The notes under the pieces were generated by a model that saw only the letters and a list, made by a program, of their open reading frames with translations, ran no database searches and was not told the origin of the DNA. The translations under genes and the position numbers were made by a program. Shown here piece by piece: positions 9,122 to 17,350 of a DNA stretch of 64,000 nucleotides. How positions within the stretch are numbered: the first letter of the stretch is position 1; every line of letters begins with the position of its first letter. Source of the stretch: Arthrobacter sp. ISL-28 (lineage in GTDB: Bacteria; Actinomycetota; Actinomycetes; Actinomycetales; Micrococcaceae); contig NZ_JAGGPJ010000007.1 in assembly GCF_018613875.1 (NCBI RefSeq), positions 62,001 to 126,000 of the forward strand, written 5' to 3'.

Positions 9122-10065
9122 CCCGTGTTGCCGCGATCGACTGCGGTACCAACTCCATCCGTCTGCTGATCGCCGACATCGACCACGGCGATGGCAGCAC
9201 TAAACTCATCGACATCGTGCGGGAGATGCGCGTGGTGCGGCTCGGCCAGGGCGTTGACGCCAGCGGCGAGCTGGCCCCCGAAGCCCTGGAGCGCACCTTC
9301 GCAGCCACCGCGGACTACGCCGAGATGATCCGCGAGTACCGCGCGGAGAAGGTCCGCTTCGTGGCAACCTCGGCGACCCGGGATGCCCGCAACCGGCAGG
9401 TTTTCGTGGACGGCATCCGCGCCCTCCTCGGCGTGGAACCGGAAGTGATCTCAGGGGATGAGGAAGCAGCGCTCTCCTTCGCCGGGGCCAGCAGCGTGCT
9501 GCCGATGTCCGGCGATGACCGGGTGCTGGTCGTTGACCTGGGCGGCGGCAGCACCGAATTCGTGCTGGGAGACGAGCGGGGCGTCATCGCTGCAAAGTCC
9601 GTCGACATTGGCTGTGTGAGGCTGACCGAGCGCCACCTCAAGAGCGATCCCCCCACGGCCGAACAGATCGCCGCGGCGGAGGCCGACGTCGACGCCGCCG
9701 TCACTGAAGCGGGACTGGACGTTCCGCTGGAACGCAGCACCGCCGTCGTCGGGGTCGCCGGTTCCATCACCACCATCACGGCGCATGCCCTGAAACTGCC
9801 GGAGTACCTGCCGGCGGCCATCCACGGTGCTGAGCTGTCCATTGGAATCATCCAGCATGCGGCCAGCGACCTACTGGCGATGACCCGGGCGCAGCGGGCG
9901 GAGCTGCCGTACATGCATCCCGGCCGAGTCGATGTGATCGGCGCCGGTGCACTGGTGTGGCGAAGGATCCTCACCAGGATGGGCGAGCTCACCGGCGGGG
10001 TGGTCATTACGGCCACCGCGAGCGAGCACGATATTCTTGACGGAATTGCCCTGAGTGTCAGCTAA
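9118..10065 (+). CDS. ppx: exopolyphosphatase / Ppx-GppA family phosphatase
   Basis: ASKHA-fold phosphatase that removes terminal phosphate from polyphosphate or pppGpp. The phosphate-1 loop (IDCGTNSIRLLIADI, residues 5-19), the SGDEEAALSFAGA segment, and the LVVDLGGGSTEFVLG loop are visible. The 315-residue length corresponds to the short actinobacterial form (Ppx1-like) that lacks the C-terminal HD-like domain of E. coli Ppx. Ppx and GppA activities cannot be separated from sequence. It starts inside the end of DUF501 (ATGA overlap). Confidence 0.88.
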   Translation: MTRVAAIDCGTNSIRLLIADIDHGDGSTKLIDIVREMRVVRLGQGVDASGELAPEALERTFAATADYAEMIREYRAEKVRFVATSATRDARNRQVFVDGIRALLGVEPEVISGDEEAALSFAGASSVLPMSGDDRVLVVDLGGGSTEFVLGDERGVIAAKSVDIGCVRLTERHLKSDPPTAEQIAAAEADVDAAVTEAGLDVPLERSTAVVGVAGSITTITAHALKLPEYLPAAIHGAELSIGIIQHAASDLLAMTRAQRAELPYMHPGRVDVIGAGALVWRRILTRMGELTGGVVITATASEHDILDGIALSVS

Positions 10066-10098
10066 CGAGGCACCAGCCCACAAAGTATTGGATCTTGA

Positions 10099-11493
10099 AT
10101 GACCAGAGCAACAGCCCGGCTCCGCCGGACGGTATCGGCTCTATTGTCCGCGGCGCTTGTCGGCGGAGTCGCGGCGACAGCCATCGCAACAGCCCCGGCA
10201 GCTCAGGCAGACACCTGGCGTGACAGGGAATACTGGCTCAAGGAAGCCGGCATCACCAAAGCCTGGGCGGTGTCCAAGGGCGCCAACGTGAAGGTCGCTG
10301 TGATCGACAGCGGCGTGGACGGCGACCACCCGGACCTCAAGGGCGCGATCGCAGGCGGGCACGACGTCTCGGGCGCCGGAACAGCGGACGGACAGAAAAG
10401 CATCGGCGCCAAGCCCGAGCACGGAACCCTCGTGGCCACCATGCTTGCCGGCCGCGGACACGAACCGCCGCCGAAGAAGTCCACGACCAGCGCCAAATCG
10501 TCGCCGAGCCCTTCGCCGTCGGATAGCATGCCGGACGGCATCATGGGAGTCGCCCCGGAAGCCCAGATCCTCGCCGTCTCCACGTGGCTTGGCTCGGAGA
10601 ACCCCGGCGGCAAGAGCGATCAGGACCAGATTCCAGAGGCCGTCCGCTGGGCCGTGGACAACGGCGCCAAGGTCATCAATATTTCGCTGGGCAGCACTTC
10701 TCCGGAATGGCCGCAAAGCTGGGACGCGGCCTTCCTCTATGCGGAGCAAAAGGACGTCGTCATCGTGGCGGCGGCCGGCAACCGGGTCGCCGGGAACGTC
10801 CAGGTGGGGGCGCCCGCCACCATTCCCGGGGTCCTGACAGTGGCTGGTCTGGACCGCAATGGCCAGGCCAGCACAGACTCCTCGTCCCAGGGCATCAGCA
10901 TTGGTGTGGCAGCCCCCGCGGAAAAGCTCGCCGGCGGACTTCCCGGCGGAAGCTATGCGGAATGGGCAGGAACCTCCGGCGCGACCCCCATCGTTTCCGG
11001 CGTGGCCGCGCTGATCCGCTCCGAATGGCCGGAGATGAGCGCCGAACAGGTCATTAACAGGATCGTCTCGACGGCCACGGACGCCGGCGCGCCGGGCAAG
11101 GATCCCCTGTACGGTTTCGGCGTTCTCGATGCCGAGGCCGCGCTGAAGGACGACGTCGCGGAGACGAAGGTCAATCCGCTGGGGTCCATTTCGGACTGGA
11201 TCCGGGTTCACCGTCGCGGAAACCTGGCCACACCCGCCCCGGTGCCGCCTGCCGAATCCCATGCAGCGCAGCCCACGCTGCCAAGGGCCACAGTGCCGGT
11301 GGCACAGCCGCCGTCGCAGATGGACAGCGCCCTTCCTGCCGCCGTCGTCATTGGTTTCGGGGGCCTGTTCGTAACCATCATCATTGCCGGCGCAGTGCAG
11401 CTGCGCCGGGCTTACCGGGCATCCGGCGGTAACCCTGAGGACGCCGATACTGGCGTGCTGAACAAGGTAGATTCCGGCGACCAGCCTAGTTAG
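10099..11493 (+). CDS. mycosin-like S8 subtilisin family serine protease, membrane anchored
   Basis: Secreted protease held at the outer face of the membrane. Residues 1-37 are a signal peptide ending in AQA. The catalytic triad is intact: Asp70 in VIDSGVDG, His108 in EHGTLVA and Ser293 in GTSGATP, with the oxyanion Asn227. A low-complexity loop (about residues 122-144, Pro/Ser/Lys rich) interrupts the domain after the His motif. A Pro-rich linker leads to a C-terminal membrane helix (about 415-440) and a short cytoplasmic tail. This is the layout of the MycP proteases of type VII secretion, but no ESX genes are nearby. Confidence 0.87.
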   Translation: MTRATARLRRTVSALLSAALVGGVAATAIATAPAAQADTWRDREYWLKEAGITKAWAVSKGANVKVAVIDSGVDGDHPDLKGAIAGGHDVSGAGTADGQKSIGAKPEHGTLVATMLAGRGHEPPPKKSTTSAKSSPSPSPSDSMPDGIMGVAPEAQILAVSTWLGSENPGGKSDQDQIPEAVRWAVDNGAKVINISLGSTSPEWPQSWDAAFLYAEQKDVVIVAAAGNRVAGNVQVGAPATIPGVLTVAGLDRNGQASTDSSSQGISIGVAAPAEKLAGGLPGGSYAEWAGTSGATPIVSGVAALIRSEWPEMSAEQVINRIVSTATDAGAPGKDPLYGFGVLDAEAALKDDVAETKVNPLGSISDWIRVHRRGNLATPAPVPPAESHAAQPTLPRATVPVAQPPSQMDSALPAAVVIGFGGLFVTIIIAGAVQLRRAYRASGGNPEDADTGVLNKVDSGDQPS

Positions 11494-11527
11494 TGAAGAT
11501 TTTCACAAACTCATGTATTCTGGACTC

Positions 11528-13021
11528 ATGGCAACCACCCCACAGCTCCAGGACCGTCCCCGGGTGCTCGTCGTCGGCGGCGGGTACGTCGGCCTGTACG
11601 TAGCACTCAAACTGCAGAAGAAGATCGCGAACGCCGGTGGCATCGTCACCGTCGTGGATCCACTGCCTTACATGACTTACCAGCCCTTCCTGCCCGAAGT
11701 TGCCGGCGGCAACATCGAAGCGCGCCACGCCGTGGTCTCCCACCGCCAGCACCTCAAGCAGACCGAACTTATCCAGGGCCGCGTCACCTCGATCGACCAC
11801 GCGAACCGCACCGCCGTTGTTGCACCGTCCGACGGCGGCGAAAACTTCGAAGTTCCGTACTTCGACGTGGTGGTAGCCGCAGGAGCCATTACCCGCACGT
11901 TCCCGATCAAGGGCCTGGCGGACGCGGGCATCGGGCTGAAGACCATTGAGGAAGCGGTTGCTCTGCGCAACAAGGTTCTCGAGCGTATCGAAGCCGGCTC
12001 CACCCTGACCGACCCTGCTGCACGTGCCAAGGCGCTGACCTTCGTGGTGGTTGGTGGCGGTTTCGCCGGCATCGAGTGCATTACCGAGATGGAAGACCTC
12101 GCCCGCGCGGCCGTCAAGAACAACCCGCGCGTCAAGCAGGAGGAAGTGCGCTTCGTCCTCGTCGAAGCCATGGGACGCATCATGCCCGAGGTTACCCAGA
12201 ATCAGGCGGAATGGGTTGTTGAACACCTCCGCAGCCGTGGGATCGAGGTCCTCCTCAACACCTCCCTGGACAGCGCCGAGGGCTCGCTCAAGCTCATCAA
12301 CCTGCCGGACAAATCCCTGGCCCAGGAATTCGAAGCCGACACCCTCGTGTGGACGGCCGGCGTGCAGGCCAACCCCATGGTCCGCTCCACCGATTTCCCG
12401 CTCGAACCGCGCGGTCGCGTCCGTGTTCTTCCTGACCTGCGTATCGCCGGCGATGAAGGCATCATCGAGAATGCCTGGGCTGCCGGTGACGTTGCCGCGG
12501 TCCCGGACCTCACGGGCAGTGGCCTTCCGGACGGCACCTGCGTCCCCAATGCCCAGCACGCGCTTCGCCAGGCCAAGCGTCTTGCCAAGAACCTGTGGGC
12601 TTCCCGCTGGGACAAGCCGCTGAAGGACTACAAGCACAAGAACCTCGGTGCAGTAGCCGGCTTCGGCGAGTGGAAGGGCGTTGCCAACATCAACCTGGTC
12701 GGCAGCATCGGGCTCAAGGGCGGCCTCGCCTGGCTGGCGCACCGTGGCTACCACGGCCTGGCCATGCCGACCTTCGAGCGCAAGTTCCGGGTTATCTTCA
12801 ACTGGATCCTGAGCTTCTTCATGGGCCGCGACACGACCCAGCTGATCGACCTGGACAACCCCCGCGGCGCCTTCGTCGCGGCTGCCACGCCGGCACCCAA
12901 GCCGGCAGTTGCCCCGCCTGCTCCTGCTGCCGGGAAACCTGCTGATGAGCCAGAGCAGAACGGTTCCAAGAATGGCGCCAAGAACGGTTCCAAGAACCCT
13001 GTCTCGGCGAAAGCCAAGTAG
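11528..13021 (+). CDS. ndh: type II NADH dehydrogenase (NAD(P)/FAD-dependent oxidoreductase)
   Basis: Single-subunit, non-proton-pumping NADH:menaquinone oxidoreductase at the inner face of the membrane. Two dinucleotide-binding motifs are clear (VLVVGGGYVGLYVALKL near the N terminus and FVVVGGGFAGIE near residue 175), as is the FAD site AWAAGDVAAVPD. The C terminus has a hydrophobic stretch (FRVIFNWILSFFMG) for membrane attachment and then a low-complexity tail with NGSKNG repeats. ATG at 11528 is preferred to ATG at 11513 because TATTCT at 11516-11521 sits 6 bases before it, as in a leaderless transcript. Confidence 0.92.
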   Translation: MATTPQLQDRPRVLVVGGGYVGLYVALKLQKKIANAGGIVTVVDPLPYMTYQPFLPEVAGGNIEARHAVVSHRQHLKQTELIQGRVTSIDHANRTAVVAPSDGGENFEVPYFDVVVAAGAITRTFPIKGLADAGIGLKTIEEAVALRNKVLERIEAGSTLTDPAARAKALTFVVVGGGFAGIECITEMEDLARAAVKNNPRVKQEEVRFVLVEAMGRIMPEVTQNQAEWVVEHLRSRGIEVLLNTSLDSAEGSLKLINLPDKSLAQEFEADTLVWTAGVQANPMVRSTDFPLEPRGRVRVLPDLRIAGDEGIIENAWAAGDVAAVPDLTGSGLPDGTCVPNAQHALRQAKRLAKNLWASRWDKPLKDYKHKNLGAVAGFGEWKGVANINLVGSIGLKGGLAWLAHRGYHGLAMPTFERKFRVIFNWILSFFMGRDTTQLIDLDNPRGAFVAAATPAPKPAVAPPAPAAGKPADEPEQNGSKNGAKNGSKNPVSAKAK

Positions 13022-13033
13022 GCAGCGGTAACT

Positions 13034-13079
13034 GACGACGGCGGCCATTCCCTTGCGGGGGAACGGCCGCTTCGTCGTC
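13034..13079 (+). terminator. hairpin after ndh
   Basis: GACGACGGCGGCC (13034-13046) pairs with GGCCGC and CGTCGTC (up to 13079) with small internal bulges and a short loop. There is no T-tract, so it may be a terminator or only a stabilising 3' hairpin. Confidence 0.55.
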
Positions 13080-13138
13080 TGGCGGGGTTCTCTCCTCCGG
13101 TTCCGTAACACGTCCCGGAAAGCGGCAGGCGGGAAGTT

Positions 13139-13144
13139 TAGACT
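13139..13144 (+). promoter_or_regulatory. -10 of ACT-GNAT gene, leaderless
   Basis: TAGACT ends 6 bases before the ATG at 13151, the spacing seen at several other genes in this window. Confidence 0.5.
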
Positions 13145-13150
13145 GTCTGC

Positions 13151-14128
13151 ATGATGGGCGAAAAGAACCTCCAGACCCTCCTGGCCACCATGCATCCCGT
13201 GCAGCGCACCGGCGAGTACGTTTATGTGCTCTGGCCGCACGGAAAGCCGCTGGTGCCCGGCATAGAGGCGGCTGTCCGCGAAGCTGAGGGGCTGACCGTG
13301 GTGCTGCCGCGGGCTGAGGCGGATGAGTTGGGACTGAAGTACGATTTCGTGGCCGCCTGGATCACCCTGGAGATCCATTCGGAACTGGAAGCCGTGGGCC
13401 TGACCGCAGCGGTCAGCAGGGCACTGACGGACGCCAAGATCAGCTGCAATGTGCTGGCGGGCTTCCACCACGACCACCTTCTGGTATCGGTAGGAGACTC
13501 GGCCCGGGCGCTCGAGGTGCTGGCAGAGCTCTCAGCCGCTCATGCAGCCGATCCCGAACCCGCGCGCGAGGTGAAACTGCGGAGCGAGACACCTGATGAC
13601 CGCGCCGCAATACTGGCCTTGACGGCCGAGGCGTTCGCCGTGTCGCCCGTAACGGGCCTTCCGGTGGAGGGCGAACCTGAGGAGGTGGATCTCCTGCGGC
13701 GTCTTTTCGAATGCGATGAGTACCGGCCGGATTTCAGTGTCGTGGCGGAGGTCGACGGCGAAATCGTGGGGCATGTGATCAGCACCCGCGCCTGGGCGGA
13801 CGGCCTTGAACTGCTGGGCCTCGGACCCATCGGCGTCACCCCCAGGCTGCAGCGCCATGGCATAGGCACGGCGCTGATGCGAGAAACGGTCATCCGGGCC
13901 AACGCGGCGGGGGAGAGGGGCATCGGTCTGCTGGGCAGCACAGAGTACTACCAGCGCTTCGGCTTTGTGCCCGCTTCATCGATGGGCATCGAAGCCCCGG
14001 ACACGCATTGGGGCGACAACTTCCAGTTCCTGCCCCTCGCTCTCTGGCCCGGCGGCGTTCATGGAACCTTCCGCTACGCGGGACCTTTCGTGGCAACGGA
14101 AAGCAATCCCACCTCCGGAAAGCGGTAG
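13151..14128 (+). CDS. ACT-like domain fused to a GNAT N-acetyltransferase
   Basis: Two-domain protein of 325 residues. Residues 1-135 resemble the ACT/CASTOR-type amino-acid sensing fold (DUF2241-like): YVYVLWPHGK, GLKYDFVAAWITLEIHSELEAVGLTAAVSRALTDA and SCNVLAGFHHDHLLV. Residues 140-325 form a GNAT domain with the acetyl-CoA loop RHGIGTALMRETV after the LGPIGVTPRLQ strand, and a YYQRFGF segment typical of the YhbS-like subfamily. The domain order suggests an acetyltransferase whose activity could be gated by a small ligand. The substrate is unknown. The gene stands alone between ndh and a tRNA gene. Confidence 0.82.
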   Translation: MMGEKNLQTLLATMHPVQRTGEYVYVLWPHGKPLVPGIEAAVREAEGLTVVLPRAEADELGLKYDFVAAWITLEIHSELEAVGLTAAVSRALTDAKISCNVLAGFHHDHLLVSVGDSARALEVLAELSAAHAADPEPAREVKLRSETPDDRAAILALTAEAFAVSPVTGLPVEGEPEEVDLLRRLFECDEYRPDFSVVAEVDGEIVGHVISTRAWADGLELLGLGPIGVTPRLQRHGIGTALMRETVIRANAAGERGIGLLGSTEYYQRFGFVPASSMGIEAPDTHWGDNFQFLPLALWPGGVHGTFRYAGPFVATESNPTSGKR

Positions 14129-14140
14129 CATTGACCGGGC

Positions 14141-14214
14141 GCCCCAGTAGCCCAATTGGCAGAGGCAGCGGACTTAAAATCCGCGTGTTGTGGGTTCGAG
14201 TCCCACCTGGGGTA
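14141..14214 (+). tRNA. tRNA-Leu (anticodon UAA), short variable loop
   Basis: Cloverleaf: acceptor 14141-14147 with 14207-14213 (ends in G-U), D stem GCC/GGC, anticodon stem GCGGA/TCCGC (14168-14172 with 14180-14184) with loop CTTAAAA, so the anticodon is TAA. The variable loop has only 5 bases (14185-14189), the T stem is 14190-14194 with 14202-14206, and A73 is the discriminator. CCA is not encoded. Leucine tRNAs normally have a long variable arm, so this class-I shape is unusual. A73 and the anticodon fit Leu; charging is inferred. Confidence 0.85.
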
Positions 14215-14237
14215 CAAATTGGGCTAAGTCTGTCTCC

Positions 14238-14765
14238 TCAGGCTGCCGCTCCATCAACAGTGTGAAGCTCCAAGGGCTCAGCCAAGGCACCATTTTCCTT
14301 CTTCATGAAGTAATCCACACCGGTGTAGCCCCCATCAGCGACAATAGACGCCCCCGTGACGAATGATGCGTCGGTGCTGAGGAGAAATGCGACCACCTTG
14401 GCCATGTCATCAGGGCTCCCGTTGCGACCTAATGGAGTGAGACTGGCCGCTTCGTAAGGCTCGGTCAATATGCCGGAGTTAAATTCCTCAAAAGATTGTT
14501 TTTCGAGGATCCCGGCATTGTTGACCAGTGCCTCGAAGGAATATTCATCACGGATATGGCGGGCGAAGTCCAGCGATCTGGATCTGTCGGTCAGATCGAG
14601 CTGGCGTATTTCCACGCCGTGCGTGTGCTTCAGCTCCGTCGCTTCATTAAGCCCGGTGTTGTAGGTCGCGACTACCTTCCAGCCATTCCCCGCGAGATAT
14701 TCGGCAATGGACCGGCCGATTCCCCGAGCGCCTCCGGTAACCAGCGCGATAGGTTCGCTTGTCAT
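14238..14765 (-). pseudogene. SDR oxidoreductase with internal deletion of the catalytic centre
   Basis: The frame is intact (175 residues) but the product is about 70 residues shorter than a normal short-chain dehydrogenase. The cofactor motif TGGARGIG (10-17) and NNAG (82-85) are present, and so is the C-terminal GRNGSPDDMAKVVAFLLS...TGASIVADGGYTG part, but the region between residues about 97 and 100 jumps past the Ser and YxxxK catalytic residues. The junction lies near bases 14466-14476. It is probably inactive. Base composition is lower in GC than neighbouring genes, and it sits directly after a tRNA gene, which suggests the remnant of a transferred segment. Confidence 0.75.
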
Positions 14766-15084
14766 TATGCTGCCTCCGCTCTTTTTGAGGGACCTGCACA
14801 GTCATACAGTGAGCTCTGCCATCGCCGAACGCCAGAGCACAATTGAAGACCTGACAAGCTGCCATGGCTGGGCGGCGGTGACGCCCTACGCGGCCTGTGG
14901 AAGACACTGCCGAGGGGTGGCAGAGGCAGCGCGGCGCAGGTGTCCGATATGCAACGAGTGTTATAAGGATGTGACCTTACTCACTTATGCTCGGGCATAA
15001 ATTGCACTAGCTTGAAAATAACTCAGGAACACCTGACCAATCGCATCAAAGGCCGTTCGCACCTTTCGATCGAGGAGACTCTCA
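14766..15084. other. intergenic region before the binding-protein gene
   Basis: About 319 bases with no gene that I can support. The right part is AT-rich and holds a Crp-like site (14970-14985) and a small TTATGC/GCATAA inverted repeat (14985-15000), so it probably carries the promoter of the downstream gene. The left part may include the promoter of the SDR remnant. Confidence 0.5.
14970..14985 (+). promoter_or_regulatory. Crp/GlxR-like operator upstream of binding-protein gene
   Basis: TGTGA-CCTTAC-TCACT matches the Crp/GlxR half-site pattern TGTGA-N6-TCACA with one mismatch. It lies 100 bases before the coding start of the LivK-type protein. A matching site stands before the livHMGF genes at 20952. 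Confidence 0.6.
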
Positions 15085-16431
15085 ATGATTTCACTCCCCC
15101 AGGCGGCGCCCCGAGTCGCTAAGCTCACAGCGCTTAGCATCGGCGTCGCCCTTCTGGCTACGGCTTGTGGTGGCGGCCCCACCCCAGGTTCGACGGAAAC
15201 CACAGCCGCGGCGGGAGGCATTGCCTGCCCCGCGCCAAGCGCCACGGCCGGTGCCACCAGTACCGCACAAGAGACAGGTTCCGTGCCCCCTTCCACGACC
15301 ACCACCCCCACTCCGCTGAAAATTGGATCGCTTCTGCCGACGACGGGGTCGCTGGCGTTCCTCGGCCCGCCCGAGATCGCTGGTGTTAACCTGGGCATCA
15401 AGGAAGTCAACGACGCCGGCGGCGTTCTCGGCAAGCCGGTGCAGGTCATCCACCGCGACTCCGGCGACACCAAGACCGACATCGCTACGCAGTCCACCAC
15501 GGCGCTCCTTGGCCAGGGCGTCAGCGCCATCATCGGTGCAGCTTCCTCCGGCGTCTCCAAGACCGTGATCAACCAGATCACCGGTGCCGGCGTGGTGCAG
15601 TTCTCGCCTGCGAACACCTCGCCGGACTTCACCACGTGGGAAGACAAGAACCTCTACTGGCGCACGGCTCCGTCCGATGTCCTCCAGGGCAAGGTGCTGG
15701 GTAACTACATGGCGACCTGTGGCGCTCAAACCGTTGGCATGATCGTCCTGAACGACGCCTACGGCACCGGCCTGCAGAAGAACGTCAAGGAAGCCTTTGA
15801 AGCAGCCGGCGGCCAGGTTGTGGCCGAGGAACTCTTCAACGAGGGCGACTCTCAGTTCAGCAGCCAGGTGGACAAGGTCATCGCCGCCAAGCCTGACGCC
15901 ATTGCCCTGATCACCTTCGACCAGGCCAAGAGCATCGTGCCGCTGCTGACCGGCAAGGGTATCAAGCCCACGCAGCTGTTCATGGTGGACGGCAACACGT
16001 CGGACTACAGCAAGGACTTCAAGGCCGGAACGCTCAAGGGCGCCCAGGGAACCATCCCGGGCACGTTCGCCAAGGAGGACTTCAAGAAGAAGCTCCTGGC
16101 TATCGACCCCGCGCTGAAGGACTACAGCTACGCCGGTGAATCCTACGACGCCGTCAACCTGATTGCACTGGCATCAGAGGCCGCCAAGAGCACCAAGGGC
16201 ACCGAGATCGCCAAGCAGCTCAAGGCCGTCTCGGAAGTCGGCGAGAAGTGCAACAACTTCCCGTCCTGCGTGACGCTGCTCCGAAACGGCAAGGACATTG
16301 ACTATGACGGTCAGTCCGGTCCGGTGACGTTCTCCGATAAGGGCGACCCCACCGAGGCCTACATCGGAATCTACGAGTACCAGGACGACAACAAGTACGC
16401 GCCGTCCAAGGAAGAATTCGGCAAGCTGTAA
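15085..16431 (+). CDS. branched-chain amino acid/amide ABC transporter substrate-binding lipoprotein
   Basis: Extracytoplasmic binding protein of the LivK/amide (Peripla_BP_6) type, 448 residues. A signal peptide ends in the lipobox LATAC with Cys28 as lipidation site, followed by a Thr/Ser/Pro-rich linker and then IGSLLPTTGSLAFLGPPEIAGVNLGIKEVNDAGG, the typical start of the fold. GASSGVSKTVINQI and PSDVLQGKVLGNYM are ligand-side loops. Convergent with livF, with the rest of the transporter encoded on the other strand up to 20831. The real substrate could be an amino acid, urea or amide; sequence does not tell. Confidence 0.9.
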   Translation: MISLPQAAPRVAKLTALSIGVALLATACGGGPTPGSTETTAAAGGIACPAPSATAGATSTAQETGSVPPSTTTTPTPLKIGSLLPTTGSLAFLGPPEIAGVNLGIKEVNDAGGVLGKPVQVIHRDSGDTKTDIATQSTTALLGQGVSAIIGAASSGVSKTVINQITGAGVVQFSPANTSPDFTTWEDKNLYWRTAPSDVLQGKVLGNYMATCGAQTVGMIVLNDAYGTGLQKNVKEAFEAAGGQVVAEELFNEGDSQFSSQVDKVIAAKPDAIALITFDQAKSIVPLLTGKGIKPTQLFMVDGNTSDYSKDFKAGTLKGAQGTIPGTFAKEDFKKKLLAIDPALKDYSYAGESYDAVNLIALASEAAKSTKGTEIAKQLKAVSEVGEKCNNFPSCVTLLRNGKDIDYDGQSGPVTFSDKGDPTEAYIGIYEYQDDNKYAPSKEEFGKL

Positions 16432-16452
16432 GCCGCATTCTCCAGTAGCACA

Positions 16453-16487
16453 GAAGGCCCCCGTTCAGGGTTTGAACGGGGGCCTTC
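16453..16487 (+). terminator. terminator hairpin after binding-protein gene
   Basis: A perfect 15-base-pair stem (16453-16467 with 16473-16487) and a 5-base loop, just after the stop codon. No T-tract follows; the position between convergent genes supports a terminator. Confidence 0.7.
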
Positions 16488-16524
16488 CGCATGCTGGCCG
16501 CTGTCGCCGGGACCGCGGGGACAT

Positions 16525-16563
16525 GCAGAAGGGCCGCTACCGGATCGGTGACGGCCCTTCTGC
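16525..16563 (-). terminator. terminator hairpin after livF
   Basis: GCAGAAGGGCCG (16525-16536) pairs perfectly with CGGCCCTTCTGC (16552-16563) across a 15-base loop. It lies 17 bases past the livF stop on the minus strand. Confidence 0.6.
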
Positions 16564-16579
16564 GGGGCGCTGCTGTGTG

Positions 16580-17350
16580 TCAGGCTTCGTCGGCGAGCGT
16601 TCCCAAGTACAGCTGGATGACCTTAGGGTCCTTCATCAGTTCCCTGCCGGTTCCCGTGTACGCGTCCTTGCCCTGGTCCAGGACGTAACCGCGGTCACAG
16701 ATCTGCAGGCAGCGGCGCGCATTCTGCTCAACCATGATCACGGAGACGCCTGCACGGTTGATCTCATGCACGCGCAGGAAGGTTTCGTCCTGCTTTACGG
16801 GGGACAGGCCTGCAGACGGTTCGTCAAGGAGCAGTACGGCAGGTTCCATCATCAGCGCCCGGCCCATGGCGACCATCTGGCGCTCGCCGCCAGACAGCGA
16901 ACCGGCGCGCTGGGCGCGGCGCTTGCCGAGCTCGGGGAACAGGCTTGTGACGAAGTCGAACCGTTGGGCGAAGTCCTTGGGCCGCTGGAACATGCCCATC
17001 TGCATGTTCTCCTCAATAGTCAGGGTGGAGAACACGTTATTGTTCTGCGGCACGAAGCCCACGCCCTGGGTGACCAGCTTGTTGGCTTTGAGCCCCGTAA
17101 TGTCGTTTCCGCGCACAATCACCGAGCCCGAATGGACTTTCACCAGGCCGAACATGGCCTTCAGCAACGTGGACTTGCCGGCACCGTTAGGTCCAATGAT
17201 GCCGATCAACTCGCCCTTCCGGGCTTCGATGCTGCAGCCATTAAGGATGTTCACGCCCGGGAGGTAGCCCGCCACCAGATTGGTGACCTTAACGACGGCG
17301 CCATCCGCCGATGCTTCCTGGGCCGACAGGGCTGGGCTCGTGGCACTCAT
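16580..17350 (-). CDS. livF: branched-chain amino acid/amide ABC transporter ATP-binding protein (LivF type)
   Basis: Second ATPase of a Liv-type importer, 256 residues. Walker A GPNGAGKST, the LivF-typical NGCSIEARKGELIGI start, signature LSGGERQMVAMGRALM and Walker B VLLLDEPSAGLSP are all present. It overlaps the livG stop (ATGA at 17347-17350) and is the last gene of the livHMGF run. The N-terminal 25 residues form an Ala/Ser-rich extension ahead of the usual start. Confidence 0.92.
   Translation of the reverse strand: MSATSPALSAQEASADGAVVKVTNLVAGYLPGVNILNGCSIEARKGELIGIIGPNGAGKSTLLKAMFGLVKVHSGSVIVRGNDITGLKANKLVTQGVGFVPQNNNVFSTLTIEENMQMGMFQRPKDFAQRFDFVTSLFPELGKRRAQRAGSLSGGERQMVAMGRALMMEPAVLLLDEPSAGLSPVKQDETFLRVHEINRAGVSVIMVEQNARRCLQICDRGYVLDQGKDAYTGTGRELMKDPKVIQLYLGTLADEA

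Noticed and set aside
11486..13477. Long minus-strand frame (663 codons) opposite ndh
   Set aside because: The plus-strand NADH dehydrogenase has intact motifs throughout; the antisense frame has no recognisable feature.
14168..14184. Reading the tRNA as an ochre suppressor
   Set aside because: The loop is CTTAAAA, so positions 34-36 are TAA, which pairs with UUA (Leu); an ochre suppressor would need TTA.
14141..15084. Genomic island integrated at the tRNA gene
   Set aside because: No integrase and no repeated tRNA 3' end were seen; only a single damaged SDR gene of lower GC remains, so an active island is not supported.
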